In this document: positions 12,756 through 25,036 of the stretch, piece by piece
How positions within the stretch are numbered: position 1 is the first letter of the stretch
Layout: each line of letters begins with the position of its first letter
Assembly (NCBI GenBank): GCA_002007465.1
Contig: LNAC01000137.1
Coordinates: 2,055,011 to 2,119,010, forward strand
Reading direction: 5' to 3'
Origin: Ailurus styani
Lineage: Eukaryota > Chordata > Mammalia > Carnivora > Ailuridae
Length of the DNA: 64,000 nt
Notes under the pieces: generated by a model
What the model was told of the DNA's origin: nothing
Database searches by the model: none
Seen by the model: only the letters and a program-made list of their open reading frames with translations
Translations under genes and position numbers: made by a program

Positions 12756-14093
12756 AAAGACTCCACCAAAAACTATTAGAACTGATAAGTAGATTCAATA
12801 AAGTTGCAGGATACGAAATCAATGTGCAAAAATCTGTTATATTTCTATACACCCATAATGAAGCAGCAGAAAGAAAAACTACAGAACAATTCCATTTAAA
12901 ATTGACACCTAGGAAAAACAAATATAAGACACCTAGGAACAAACCTAACCAAAAAGGTGAAAGACCTATACTCTGAAAACTGTAAAACGGTGATGAATGA
13001 AATTGAAGATGACACAAAGAAGTAAAAAGACATGCCCTTGCTCATGGATTGGAAGAACAAATATCGTTAAAGTGTGCTACCCAAAGCAATCTACACATTT
13101 AATGCAATCTCTATCAAAATACCAGCAGCATTTTTCACAGAACTAGAACCAACAATTCTAAAATCTGTATGGAACCACAAAAGACCCTGAATTCCTGAAG
13201 AGACAAAGCAATTTTGAAAAAGAAAAGCAAATTGCTGGAGGCATTACAATTCTGGACTTCAAGTTATATTACCAAGCTGTAGTAATGAAAACAGTATGGT
13301 ACTGGCACAAAAATAGGCACATAGTTCAGTGGGACAGAACAGAAAACCAAGAAATAAACCCACGACTATATGGTCAGTTAATCTTCAACAAAGCAGGAGA
13401 ATATTCAACTGTTGACAGTCTCTTCAACAAATGGTGTTGGGAAAACCGGACCACTTTCTTACACCGTACACAAAAATAGACTCAAAATGGATTAAAGACA
13501 TAAATGTGAGACCTGAAACCATAAAAATCCTAGAAGAGGCCACAGGCAATAATGTCTCTGACATCAACTGTAGCAACATTTTTCTAGACATGTCCCTCAA
13601 GGCAAGGGAAATAAAAGCAAAAATAAACTATTGAGACTACATCAAAGTAAAAAGCTTCTGCACAGCAAAGGAAACAATCAACAAAACTAAAAGGCAACCT
13701 ATGAAATAGGAGAAGATATTTGCAAATGACCTATCCAATAAAGGGTTAGTATCCAAAATATATAAAGAACTTGTAAAACTCAACACCCAAAAAACAAATA
13801 ATCCAGTTAAAAAATGGGCAGAAGACATGAAAGATATTTCTCCACAGATGACATACAGATGGCCAACAGACACATGAAAGATGCTCCACATCGCTCATCA
13901 TCAGGGAAAGGCCAATCAAAACTACAATGAGATGTCACCTCACACCTATTAGAAAGGCTAAAATCAAAAGCACAAGACACAACAGGTGTTGGGGAAGATG
14001 TGGAAAAAAGAGCACTGAAGCACTGTTGATGAGAATGCACACTGGTACAGCCACTGTGGAAGACAGTATGGAGTTTCCTCAAAAATTAAGAAG

Positions 14094-14151
14094 ACCCCCT
14101 GCTTGTATTCCCTCTCTTGCTTTCTCTGTCAAATAAATAAAATCTTTTAAA
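14094..14151 (+). mobile_element. 5'-truncated CAN SINE (about 58 bases) with target-site duplication
   Basis: Only the 3' end of a SINE is present ('ccctgcttgtattccctctc' to 'aaataaaatcttttaa'). AAAAATTAAGAA lies on both sides (14081-14092 and 14152-14163) and restores the L1 reading when one copy is removed. Confidence 0.85.
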
Positions 14152-14771
14152 AAAAATTAAGAAGAACTGTATGATTCAGCAATCACACTATTGGGTATTT
14201 ACCCCCAAAATACAAAAACATTAATTCATGCACCCCTATGTTTATAGCAGCATTATTTACAATAGCCAAACTATGGAAACAATCTGTGTCTATCAATAGA
14301 TGGATGGAGAAGATGTGATACACACACACACACACACATATATTCTCAAATATTCCACATACTATGGAATATCATTCAGCTATAAAAAAGAATGAAATCT
14401 TGCCATTTGCAATGACATAGTTAGAGCTAGAGTGTATAACGCTAAGCAAAATAAATCATTCAGAGAAAGACAAATATTATATCATCTCACTTATATGTAA
14501 AATTTAAGAAACAAAACAAATGAGCAAAGTTTAAAGAGAAAGAAAGAGACAGAGACAAACCATGAAACAGACTCTTATAGAGAATAAACTGATGGTTACC
14601 AGATAGGAGGTGGATGGCAAGATGGGTGAAATAGGTGATGGTGATTATGGAGTGCATCTGTCATAAAGAGCACTGAGTGATGTGTGGAATTTCTGAATCA
14701 CCATATTATACACCTGAAACTAATATAACACTGTATGATAACTACACTGGAATTAAAAAAAAATTAAAAGA

Positions 14772-15640
14772 AGTGGAGTAAGGTGAGGTGGCAACCCTGA
14801 AAAAGGGCAACCCAGTTCATGGTGTCAGAGTCCAAGCAGGGAAAAGAGGGCGTCTCTATCAGGAAGGAAGGCACAGCAAAATGGTAAACTGCTTGTATAC
14901 AGGGTAGTTTATCAAAGAAGTAAATACATTAAGGATAAAGAATGTCATATTTCTCACTCTAAGAGGAAAGAAATGTATAAACACAGAAAGGAAGTAAACT
15001 AAAATTAACAAAATAACAAAAAATAACAAAATAAAATAAACAAAAAATTAATTTTGTATTAAAATTGGAGGTGATACAAATTCATGGTTTTTGATATATA
15101 CAGGTTGTTAGGAAAATAAACATTATAAATTATAAACATAAATATAAATTATATTTCTGTGTATCTAAATATATACACAGATCTCTGTCCACCAAGAAAG
15201 TCTAAAAGCAGTGATGTATCAATAGTAATGAGTACAACAGTGCCCAGATCTTTGCTTCTATATACCATTTTCCCCTAAAAGGAACCAGGGCAACATGGTG
15301 AAATGATTCATTCCAGAGCAAGGTCAGGTAAACTACAAAATGATCTTGGTGCATTTTGCTATCATCAAAAAGCAAGAAAATGCTAAAAGAATGAAGACAT
15401 ATCTAAAGGACTCGGAAATCAGCTTTATGGATTCCCATTAGGCAAATCAAGGATAATCTGAGCAACAAAATAAATTATAGTCACAGATTTTAATCCATTG
15501 AAAAAAACAAACTATGAGTCTATACTGATATAAACAAATAAATGAATATAGGAAAAGTTTGGTGAGAAACAGAATATTTACATAATTTCAAAGTATCTCC
15601 TTTCAAAATACTCTGATTACAAAGGAGAAAAGAGTACCTT
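14772..15640. other. Intron sequence, mostly unassigned
   Basis: Positions 14785-14900 continue the unit seen left of the L1 insertion. The rest is AT-rich with A-rich simple sequence at 15000-15050. No exon or RNA gene seen. Confidence 0.5.
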
Positions 15641-16945
15641 TTCAATGGAGAAATTTTTTGAAAGAACCAAAAAAAAAAAAAAGTAGAGCTGAAGAATGCA
15701 ATGAATGGAATGAAAAAATGCAAGAGAGAGCCTTAAGCCCTCCCTGAATTGAAGAGAAGAACCAGTGAACTCAAAGACAAATCATTTGAAATTATTCAAT
15801 CAGAGAAGAAAAACAAGTGAAAGAGGGTGAAGAAAGCCTTAAAAAAATTATAAAACAGCATCAAAGGAATCAATATAAGCATTATGAGAGTCCCAGAAGG
15901 AGAAAAGAGAAAAGGACAGAAGAAAGCTTACTCAAAGAAATAAAGAAATAACGGCTGAAAACTTCCCAAATCTTGGGAGAAAAATGGACATCCAGATTCA
16001 TGAGACTCAGAGGACCACAAACAGAATGAACCAAAAGAAGAATACACCGAGACACACTATAATTAAGTTGTCAAGTCAAGGAAAAAAAGAGACTTCTGAC
16101 AGTAGCAAGAGAAATGCAATTTGTCAAATATAAAGAAACTCCAATAAGATTATCTGTAGACTTCTCAGTAGAAACCTTGCAGGCCAGAGGAGAGTGGGAT
16201 GATATATTCTAAGTATCAAAAGAAAAATCTGCCAACCAAAACTACCATACCGCAAAACTATCATTTAAAAAATGAAGGAGAAAGTCTTTCCCAAACAAAA
16301 ACTAAGAGAATCAGTTACCTCTTGAGTTGCCTTATAAAAAAATAATTAAGGAAGTTCTTCAAATTGAAACAAAAACATGCCAAACAGCAATGCAAAAAAG
16401 CATATGAAAATATAAATCTCATTTGTAAAGTATATAGACAAATATAGAGAAATTCAAGACTGAATTGGTAGTGCATAAATTACTTTTAACCCTTATATAA
16501 AAGATAAGAAATAAAAATGTATTAATGAATACACAATATAAAAAGATGCAAACACTGGCTATAAGAACACAAAGTTGAGGGGCAAAGTATAGTGCCTTTG
16601 TATGCAATTAAATTTGCTATCAACTTTAAACAGTTATGACTACAAGATATTTTATGTAAGACTTCAGATAACCCTAAAGATACAAACCTATAATACATAC
16701 ACAAAAGTTAAAGAGAAAGAAATCAGAGAAAATCACTACAAAACATCAAATAACAATGGAAGACAAGTGACGCACAAAATTACCACAAAACAGAAAACAA
16801 TTTATAAAATGACAATAGTAAATCCACACCTACCAATAATTACTTTACATGTAAATGTATTAAACTTTCCAACCAAAAGGCATAGAGTGACAGGATTAAA
16901 AACAAAAAAAACAAAAAACAACAACAACAAAAATACCAAGATGAA

Positions 16946-17625
16946 GTGATATATGGCTGTTCCTGCTTACTGTGGTTTCACTTTCCATGGTTTCAATTAC
17001 CCATAGTCAACTGCAATTCAGAAGCAAATGATTCTCCTTTTGATGTATCTGACACATCATTCACCCCACTTCATCTCATCACATACACATTTTATCATCT
17101 CACACCATCACAAGAAGAAGGGTGAGTTTTAATTTTTTAAAAATATTTATTTGAGAGAGAAAGAGAGCAGGGGGAGAGGGAGAGAGAGAATCTTCAAGCA
17201 GACTCCCTGCTGAGTGCAGAGCCTGACATGTGACTCGATCTCATGACCCTGAGATCATGACCTGAGCCAAAATCAAAAGTCAGACGCTTAGCCGACTGAG
17301 CTACCCAGATGGCCTGAAGGTTGAGTTTAGTATAATAAGATATTTTAAGAAAGAGAGGGAAAAAAAGAAAGAGAAAAAGAGAGGTCACATTCATATAACA
17401 TTTATTATATTGTTTTTTATTGTTATTTTATTATTTTATTAGTTTTATTAGTTTTATTGTTTTATTAGTTATTGTTAATCTCTTACTGTGCTCAATTTAC
17501 TTTATCATAGGTATTTATGTATAGGGAAAAAAACAGTATATTTAGGGTTCAGTATGATCCATGGTTTCAGGCATCCACTAGGGGTTTTGAAACATACTCC
17601 CCATTGAAGAAAGGGGGCTACTGTA
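16946..17625. mobile_element. Tigger-type DNA transposon remnant (non-autonomous), in L1
   Basis: The left side has 'gcttactgtggtttcacttt' and 'ccatggtttcaattaccc'; the right side has 'atccatggtttcaggcatcc' and 'gggggctactgta', the usual paired ends of a TcMar-Tigger MITE. The centre is replaced by AT-rich sequence, and it is interrupted by a minus-strand SINE at 17127-17315. Confidence 0.7.
17127..17315 (-). mobile_element. Older CAN SINE in Tigger
   Basis: Minus strand, with 'gctacccagatggcc' and 'atgaccctgagatcatgacc'. The flanks 'gaagggtgagtttt' (about 17116) and 'gaaggttgagttt' (about 17316) form the target-site duplication. Confidence 0.88.
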
Positions 17626-17773
17626 CTATCTACAAGAGACTCAGTTTAGATTTAAGGGCACAAATAGGCTGAAAGGTCAGAAATGAAAGAGATATACTGG
17701 ATAGTAACTAAAAATAAAACATGAGTGACTATATTTATATGAGACAAAACAGACTTCAGGTCAAAAATCTGTA

Positions 17774-17965
17774 GGGGCGCCTGGGTAGTGCAGTCATTAA
17801 GTGTCTGCCTTCGGCTCAGGTCATGATCCCAGGGTCCTGGGATTGAGTCCCTCATCAGGCTCCCCGCTCTGCGGGAAGCCTGCTTCTCCCTTTCTCATGC
17901 CCCCCTGCTAGTGTGTCCCTCTCTCACTGTGTTTCTCTGTCAAATAAATAAATATTTTTTTAAAA
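17774..17965 (+). mobile_element. CAN SINE in old L1
   Basis: Complete element starting ggggcgcctgggtagtgcag and ending in AATAAATAAATATTTTTTT. AAAAATCT lies on both sides (about 17764 and 17963). Confidence 0.92.
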
Positions 17966-19198
17966 ATCTTTCTGTGGAAACAAAAAAAAATCATGATATA
18001 ATGCAAAGGAGTCAGTTCAACAGGAAGCTGTAACAGCTGTATATGCACCCAACATCAGAGCACCTAAATATATAAAGCAAATATCAAGAGATCTGAAGGG
18101 AGAAATTGGCAGAAATACAGTAATAGGAGACTTTAATGCCTCACTTACAATAATGTACAAAACATCCAGACAGAAAATCTACCAAGCGACAGCTGATTTA
18201 AACCTCAGTATGGATCAAATAGACCTAAGAGATAAACACAGAACTTTTCACCCTACAGCAGAAGAATACACATGAAACATTCTCCAGGATAGAGCATGTT
18301 AGGTCACAAAACAAGTCTTAACAAATTTAAGAAGATCAGAATCATCCCAAGTATCTTTTCTGCCTACAATGGAATGAAACAAGAATCAATAACAGTAAGA
18401 AAACAGGAAAATTCACAAGTATGTGGAAAATAAACACCATTCTTGAACAATCATTGTGTCCAAAAAGGGGGAATTTAAAAAGTATCTTGAGACACATAAA
18501 AATAATAACACAACATAACAAAACTTATGGGATGCGGCAAAAGCAGTACTGATGGGTAATTTTATAATGATAAATGCCTACATTAAAAAAAATATTTCAA
18601 ATAAACAATCTAATCTTATATCTCAAAGAACTAGGAAAAAAGAGAACAAACTAACCCCAAAATCAGGAAAAGGAAATAATAAAGGTTATAATAATAAATA
18701 TATTTATTTATAATAAAATATAAAATATAAATATATTTATAATAATAAATATAATAATAAAAGAACAGAAATAAATAATAAACAGAAAAACAACAGGGAA
18801 AAAATCAACAAAACTAAGAGTTATTTTTTGGAAGAATAAATGAAATCTACTAACCCTTAACTAGACTAACAGAGAGAAGATTCAAATCAATGAAGTCAGA
18901 AATATAAGGAGATATTACAGTGGATGCCTCAGAAATAAAAAGAAACAACTATACACCAACAAATTGGATAACCTGGTAGAAATGGATAAATTCTTAGAAA
19001 CACAAAACCTGTCAAAATGGAAGAAAGATGAAATGGAAAGCCTGAACTTGCCCATCACAAATAAGGAAACTAAAACAATAATTAAAAACCTCCCAAGGAA
19101 GAAAATCCCCAAACCAGACAGCTTTATGGATAAATTTTACTAAACATTTGAAGAATTAATATACCAATCCTTAAATTCTTCCAAAATACAGAAGAGGA

Positions 19199-19389
19199 GG
19201 GCACCTGGGTGGCTCAGTGGGTTAAAGCCTCTGCCTTTGGCTCAGGTCATGATCTCAGGGTCCTGGGATCGAGGCCCGTGTTGGGCTCTCTGCTCAGCAG
19301 GGAGCCTGCTTCTTCCTCTCTCTCTGCCTGTCTCTCAGCCTACTTGTGATCTCTCTCCCTCTGTGAAATAAATAAGTAAAATCTTAAAA
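19199..19389 (+). mobile_element. CAN SINE (mustelid-type) in old L1
   Basis: The head 'gggcacctgggtggctcagt' plus 'gggttaaagcctctgcc'. Target-site duplication AAAATACAGAAGAGGA at 19183-19198 and 19390-19405. Confidence 0.95.
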
Positions 19390-20322
19390 AAAATACAGAA
19401 GAGGAAGAAACACTTCCAAACTCATTTTATGAGGCCAGCATCACTCTGATAACAAAGTCAGAAAAAGACAATACAAGAAAACTACAGGCCAACATCCCCG
19501 ATGAACATAGATGTGAAAGTCTTCAGTAAAATTCCAGCAAACCAAAATCAACAGCATGTCAAAAGTTCATACACCGTGACCAAATGGGATTTATCCCTGG
19601 GCTGCAAGATGGTCTGATATATATAAATCGATCAATGTCAAACATCACATTAACAGAATTTTAAATACCACATGTTCATCTCAATAGATGTAGAAAGTGC
19701 ATCTGTCAAAATTTAACACCCATCCATGATAAAAACACTCAACAAAAGAGGTGCACAAGGTAACTGACCTCAACACAATAAAGGCCTTATATAAAAAGCC
19801 CACAGTAAATATCACCATCAATTCAGCAGAAGGCCCGGATATTCATTCTTACTACTTTCTTCAACACAGTGCTGAAAGTCCTAGCCAGAGCAATTAGACA
19901 AGAAGAAGAAATAAAAGGCTTCCAAATCGGAAAGAAGTAAAATTTTCTGTTTGGAGATGACATGATCAGATATGTAGAAAACCCTAAAGACTCAACAAAA
20001 ACACTGTCAGAACTAATAAACAATCTAATCTTATATCTCAAAGAACTAGGAAAAAATACAGTGAAGTTGAGGATACAAAACCAACATACAAAAATCAGCC
20101 ATATTTCTATACACAAACAACAAACTATCCAAAAAGGAAATTAAGAAAACAATGCCATTCACAACAACTAAAAAAATATTTAGGAATAAATTTAACCAAA
20201 GAGGTAAAATATTTGTACACTGAATATTATAAAACATTGATGAAGGAAATTTTAAAAGACAGATAAGTGGAAAGATATCCTGTGTTCACGGATAGAAGAA
20301 TATTGTGAAAATGTCCATATTA

Positions 20323-20795
20323 AAAGAACCTAGATGTCCATCAACAGATGAATGGATAAAGAAGATGTGGTATATATACACAATGGAATACTATGCAGCT
20401 ATCAAAAGAAACGAAATCTTGCTGTTTGCAACAACGTGGATGGAACTGGAGGGTATTATGCCGAGCGAAATAAGTCAATTATAGAAAGATAATTATCATA
20501 AGATTTCTCTGATATGAGGAACTTGAGAGTCAGGGTGGGGGGTCATGGGTGGTAGGGAGGGAAAAATAATGAAACAAGATGGGATGGGAAAGGAGACAAA
20601 CCATAAGAGACTCCTAATCTCACAAAACAAACTGAGGGTTACTGGGGGGTGGGAGGGTAGGGATAGGGTGGATGGGTTATGGACATTGGGGAGGGTTTGT
20701 GCTTTGGTAAATGCTGTGAAAGATGTAAGCCGGATGATTCACAGACCTGTACCCCTGGGGCAAAGAATAAAAAAAATAAATTAAAAAATTTTAAA
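20323..20795 (+). mobile_element. Young L1 3' end inserted in the old L1
   Basis: 5'-truncated L1 3' segment starting 'aaagaacctagatgtcca', with the 'gatgtggtatatatacaca' block, the G-rich tract 'ggggggtgggagggtaggga' and an A-rich tail. It is flanked by a perfect 15-base target-site duplication, AAAATGTCCATATTA, at 20308-20322 and 20796-20810, after which the old L1 resumes. Confidence 0.95.
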
Positions 20796-21181
20796 AAAAT
20801 GTCCATATTACCAAAGTGATCTACCAATTCAATGCAATCTATCAAAATCACAATGTTGATTTCTACAGAAATAGAAAAAAAAATCCTAAAATTCATACAG
20901 AACCACAAAAGCCCCTAAACCCAGAAAAAAATAGCTAAAGCAAACTTGAGCAGATGGACAAAGCTGAGGCATCATGCTTCCTGATTTCAAAATATGTTTC
21001 AAAGTTACAGCGATCAAAACAGTATGTTACTGGTATAAAAACAGACGTATTGGTTAATGGATCAGAATAGAGACCAGAAATCCATGCAACTACAGCTAAC
21101 TGATCTTTAACAAGGGTACCAAGAATACACAATGGGGAAAAGATAATCTTCAATAAATGGTGTTCAAAAAACTGGATATCT

Positions 21182-21379
21182 GGGGTGCCTGGGTGGCTCA
21201 GTCATTAAGTGTCTGCCTTCGGCTCAGGTCATGATCCCAGGGTCCTGGGATTGAGCCCCACATCGGGCTCCCTGCTTAGCGGGAAGCCTGCTTCTCTCTC
21301 TCCCACTCCCTCTACTGTGTTCCCTCTCTCACTGTGTTTCTCTCTGTCAAATAAATAAATAAAATCTTTAAAAAAAATA
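21182..21379 (+). mobile_element. CAN SINE in old L1
   Basis: Complete element ('tgcctgggtggctcagtcat', 'cttagcgggaagcctgcttc'). The flanks AAAAACTGGATATC (about 21168) and AAAAACTGGGTATC (about 21385) are the target-site duplication. Confidence 0.93.
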
Positions 21380-22199
21380 CTTTAAAAAAACTGGGTATCC
21401 ACCTGCAGAAGACAAATCAGACCTTATCTCACACCATATACAAAATTTCATACTATGTATAAAAATCAACTCAAAATGCATTAAAGACTTAAATATAAGA
21501 CCTGAAACCTTAAAACTACCAGGAAAAAAAACACAGGGGAAAAGTCCTTGACATCAGCACAATTAGTGATTTTTTTTGGATATGACACCAAAAGCACAGC
21601 CAATAAAAGCAAAAATAGTCTACTAGAAATACATAAAACTAAAAAGCTTCTACAAACAAAGGAAATAATCAATGGAGTAAAAAGGTAACCTATAATGGGA
21701 GAAACATTTGCAAACCATGTATTTGACTGGGGTTAATATCCAAAATATATTAGAAACTCTTATACTCCACAACAACAAAACAAAACCAATATAAAAAATG
21801 GGCTGAGGACCAGAATAAACTTTTCTAGAAAGACATACAAATGGCCAACAGGTATATGAAAAGATGCTCAACATCACTAATCATCAGGGAAATGCAAATC
21901 AAACCCAAAGAGGTATCACCTTACACCTAACAGAATGGCTATGACCAAAAAGACAAGAGATAACAAGATTGGTGAGGATATGAAGAAAAGGGAAACTTCT
22001 TACTACCTTAATCAACTAAAGAAAGAAAGTTTATCATATGCTTAAACAAATCTACATTATGACATGAATTACCTGATTATGGTAGTGACCATCAGGATCC
22101 TTCCATTGTAAAAATATATTTTGATCTTTCTAATTAAGGTTATCTATAGGGTGATAACTTCAAAATCATGTATCTTCTCCCCTAACAATCTTTATTTTA

Positions 22200-22355
22200 C
22201 TTCATATCTCATTTTATTGCTTGTCTTCCCCCACTTTGAATGGAAGCTCCATAAATGTAAAGATTTTTGTCCTTTTCATTCATTGCTATTATCTCCAGTG
22301 CTTAGAACAGTGCTTGGTACAACGAAGACCTTCAGTAAATATTACTTAACGAATC
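22200..22355 (+). repeat. L2-type ancient LINE 3' end
   Basis: 'ggaagctccataaatg', 'ccagtgcttagaacagtgc' and 'cagtaaatattactta' match the conserved L2 3' end. Confidence 0.7.
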
Positions 22356-22822
22356 ATCATTAGCTGTATACCTCTGTATTCTATATGAAACTGTGAACAA
22401 CCTAAAGGCAAACATAATGTTTTTGTCATCTCTATATTTGCAGAAAATAAGCACAGCACTTAACAAATAATCGTGACTGGCTTAATGCTATTTTATTTTC
22501 ACTTTTAAGGACCACAGGTAATCAGTTATAATACATAGGCCTGACTTGGTTTTTTCATTTATAAAGTGTTAAAATATAAAAATAACATATTTATTTAATT
22601 GTATTACAGTTAGAAATAATGAAGCTATTTTAATATTTCTTTTTAAAATAAAAGACAAGGAAAAATCCTAACTTGAAATTCAAGTTTTTCAGGAAAAAAA
22701 TTACAAAGTTACACGAGATATGAATGTTTGTCAACTTTGTTTTGCTAACGTACATGTTAGTGGACATTTTACTAATACAATGCTAAAATGTCAAATTACT
22801 TTTTTAAAGCAATACTAGGTTA

Positions 22823-22918
<96 letters not shown>

Positions 22919-23144
22919 CTATATTTCAGTACTCTACAATGTAAATGATATTATTAATAGGAAAAATACAAAATCTCAAGAATCAAAACCTCTATTTTAA
23001 AACTAACACTTCATGGCTTTAAACTTGGATCTGCACCACAACTTACATTCTTAATAACTTCAAAATATGAACTTACAATAAGGCCTTTATAAGATGACAA
23101 ATATGAAATGAATATTATAACAAATTATTTTATCAGCATAATAT

Positions 23145-23215
23145 TATAACAAATATTTATGGAGGTCTCAGTGCATGATAATATTTATGGAGTCTTCACT
23201 GCATGATAATCATTT
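23145..23215 (+). repeat. Two-copy 28-base tandem repeat
   Basis: 'atttatggaggtctcagtgc' + 'atgataat' is followed directly by 'atttatggagtcttcactgc' + 'atgataat'. A third related copy lies at about 25409-25440 ('atttatgaaggcatcagtgc'). Confidence 0.75.
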
Positions 23216-23574
23216 TATCAGTAGAGCATTCCCGAAAATTTATGGACACTATATAATTATTTAATTCACATAGCTAGAATAAATATATTCTAACTAGTAA
23301 GTTACAAGCATATTTGTCTTATAAAGATATGGAAGAATTATTTAAAAGGCCTTTGTAAATAGTACGTTCATTGATAAAATAAAAACATGTATTAACTACT
23401 AAATAATTAGAGAAAATATTTAATATTAGGTGAATTTCTAATTCAGAGTTTATCTTCTTTTCTAATTGGTCTACATCCAGATGCAAATCATTTAATGTTT
23501 ATTTAAACAGGTAAGTATACTGAAAAAGCACTAAAAATATACTTAATAGAAACATTACAGTAGAATAGAAAAAA

Positions 23575-23760
23575 ACATTAATTTAGGGGCTGAAGAGGTC
23601 TGGGTTCTAGTCCCAAATTTGCCATTTTAGAATGAGACTTTACAGTTGATAGTACTCTAATCTTGGTAGGCTTCAGTACTACCAACTATAAAATGACAGA
23701 GGTAACATGACTTCCTTGGCTCTTTTTAATTTCTAAGATTTTAAGCAATGAACAGTCTCC
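23575..23760 (+). repeat. MIR ancient SINE
   Basis: Decayed MIR: 'gggttctagtcccaaatttg', 'gaatgagactttacag', then 'aactataaaatgacagaggt'. Confidence 0.65.
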
Positions 23761-23853
23761 ATGAATCTATTGCTAATCCTCCTTTTCATTGTGAACAATT
23801 GATAATAAAATTCACTTAACTATGCTTTAAATTATTAAAAAATTAATAAATAC

Positions 23854-23889
23854 CTTTTCTTCTTCCAACACACACATCTTCATTTGCAA
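23854..23889 (-). CDS. CCDC73: CCDC73 fourth coding exon, a 36-base micro-exon (residues 95-106)
   Basis: A very short exon of 36 bases encoding LQMKMCVLEEEK, phase 0 at both ends. The acceptor is ATTATTTATTAG and the donor is GTATTT. The small size and somewhat weak donor are notable, but the reading frame, the position between the neighbouring exons and the match to the family sequence make it secure. Skipping it would remove 12 residues without a frameshift. No single-genome gene finder would call it easily, so it is a likely omission in automatic annotation. Confidence 0.94.
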
Positions 23890-24860
23890 CTAATAAATAA
23901 TTTCAAAAATTAAAATATAGGTAAGTAAACTGTTAACAATGACTTATACTGGTTAGTGAGACTATAAAAATATTTTACATGTCTATACTACTTGATCTTA
24001 ATATAATGTGAATGTGCTGCCTTTACATTGAGAAAATAAAATAATAAAAGGTATAAAAGGGGGCAAAAAGCCAGTCACCAAAAGAAATGAACGATTTAAC
24101 CACATGATTAGGGATACCAATCATCCTTGAAAATTTAGTTTTTCCTTTCACGAATTTTTTTTCTTAAATGTTTCAATATTTTGCCATCTACTCTTAAATA
24201 ATAACATGTAACATTTTCTGAAGGCACACTTTTATGAAATCAGTATCATTTGTATTAGTATTGACAGTATTTTCTGAAAATTTTTTTAAAAGATGCATGT
24301 AGCTGTCTCATAAAAAAATAGTGATATTTTAAAACAGAGTAACTAAGGTCAACATGCCAAAGAAAGCTAATAAAATAGTCTAAGCAACACAAGGATACTA
24401 GGTAAAATTGTCAAGAAGTAAAATTTTTCTTTGGAACTTCTCCATCTCATTTTCCACATCACTCATTCACATTCAACAATCAGGAAGAGGAGAAGAGTGC
24501 GGAGGGGAGGGGAGGAAAGCAAATAAAAACAAGAAAGAAAGAAAAAAAAAAGAGCCCACAAGCACTTTCTCCATTACCCTTCAGATACCCAGAAATTCTT
24601 GTTTTGCCCAAAGTCCCTTGTAACAAGAGAGACATGGACTTGCCCTCTCCTAGAGAATACTATGTGGTATATTTGGCTTCTGCTTCCTTAGTCTTCAATT
24701 AAAACTCCCATAACTTTGAGGTCTGAGGCTAATCTCAGGCTAAAAGGAAGAAAGTTTATCATCTGCTTAAACAAATCCACACTATGGTGTGAACTACAAA
24801 TAACCTGAACCAACTAGTGATTTACCTTATATAGGTGTATTTCTTTTTATGCATTTCTCT

Positions 24861-24883
24861 TTCCTTTTTTTTCTTTTTCTTTT

Positions 24884-24925
<42 letters not shown>
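24861..24925 (+). repeat. Long poly-T tract flanked by short direct repeats
   Basis: C-interrupted T tract ending in about 45 uninterrupted T. TGCATTTCTCTTTC (24850-24863) and TGCATCTCTCTTTC (24925-24938) flank it, like a target-site duplication around a bare retrotransposon tail. Confidence 0.8.
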
Positions 24926-24927
<2 letters not shown>

Positions 24928-25036
24928 ATCTCTCTTTCTAAACATACACACTTGTATGGAGAAAAAGATAAAAAAAGAAGGAAGGAAAAGGGAAAAAAAA
25001 TGGTGATGCTGGAATGACTATAAGAAAAAATTTCTT

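Larger units (their letters stand above)
12605..14771 (+). mobile_element. L1 LINE, plus strand, 5'-truncated (from the FADD box to the 3' end)
   Basis: Begins in the reverse transcriptase near the YADD/FADD box ('gatgatacaatactatat') and runs through the ORF2 C-terminus and 3' UTR to an A-rich tail (14755-14770). Flanking GAGTAAGGT at 12596-12604 and about 14776-14784 suggests a target-site duplication. The sequence around it (12430-12600 and 14772-14900) seems to be one older unit that was split. ORF2 is broken by several stops. It carries two SINE insertions (12644-12755 and 14094-14151) and a short (CA)n tract at 14318-14338. The tract 12935-13940 is near-identical, inverted, to the L1 at 740-1745. 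Confidence 0.9.
15640..22000 (+). mobile_element. Old L1 LINE, about 6.3 kb mosaic with nested insertions
   Basis: The segments read in one order and orientation: a 5' UTR/ORF1-like part (15640-16945), ORF2 start (17625-17770, 'acaagagactcagtttag'), endonuclease region (18030-18190, with GDFNA), reverse transcriptase (19440-19990, 'ctacaggccaacatcccc' and a GDDM version of the FADD box) and the C-terminal domain to about 21990. Interruptions are a Tigger (16946-17625), SINEs (17127-17315, 17774-17965, 19199-19389 and 21182-21379) and a young L1 3' end (20323-20795). The 3' UTR is missing. All reading frames are broken. Confidence 0.82.

Noticed and set aside
24835..25017. ORF made largely of phenylalanine
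   Set aside because: Translation of the poly-T tract.
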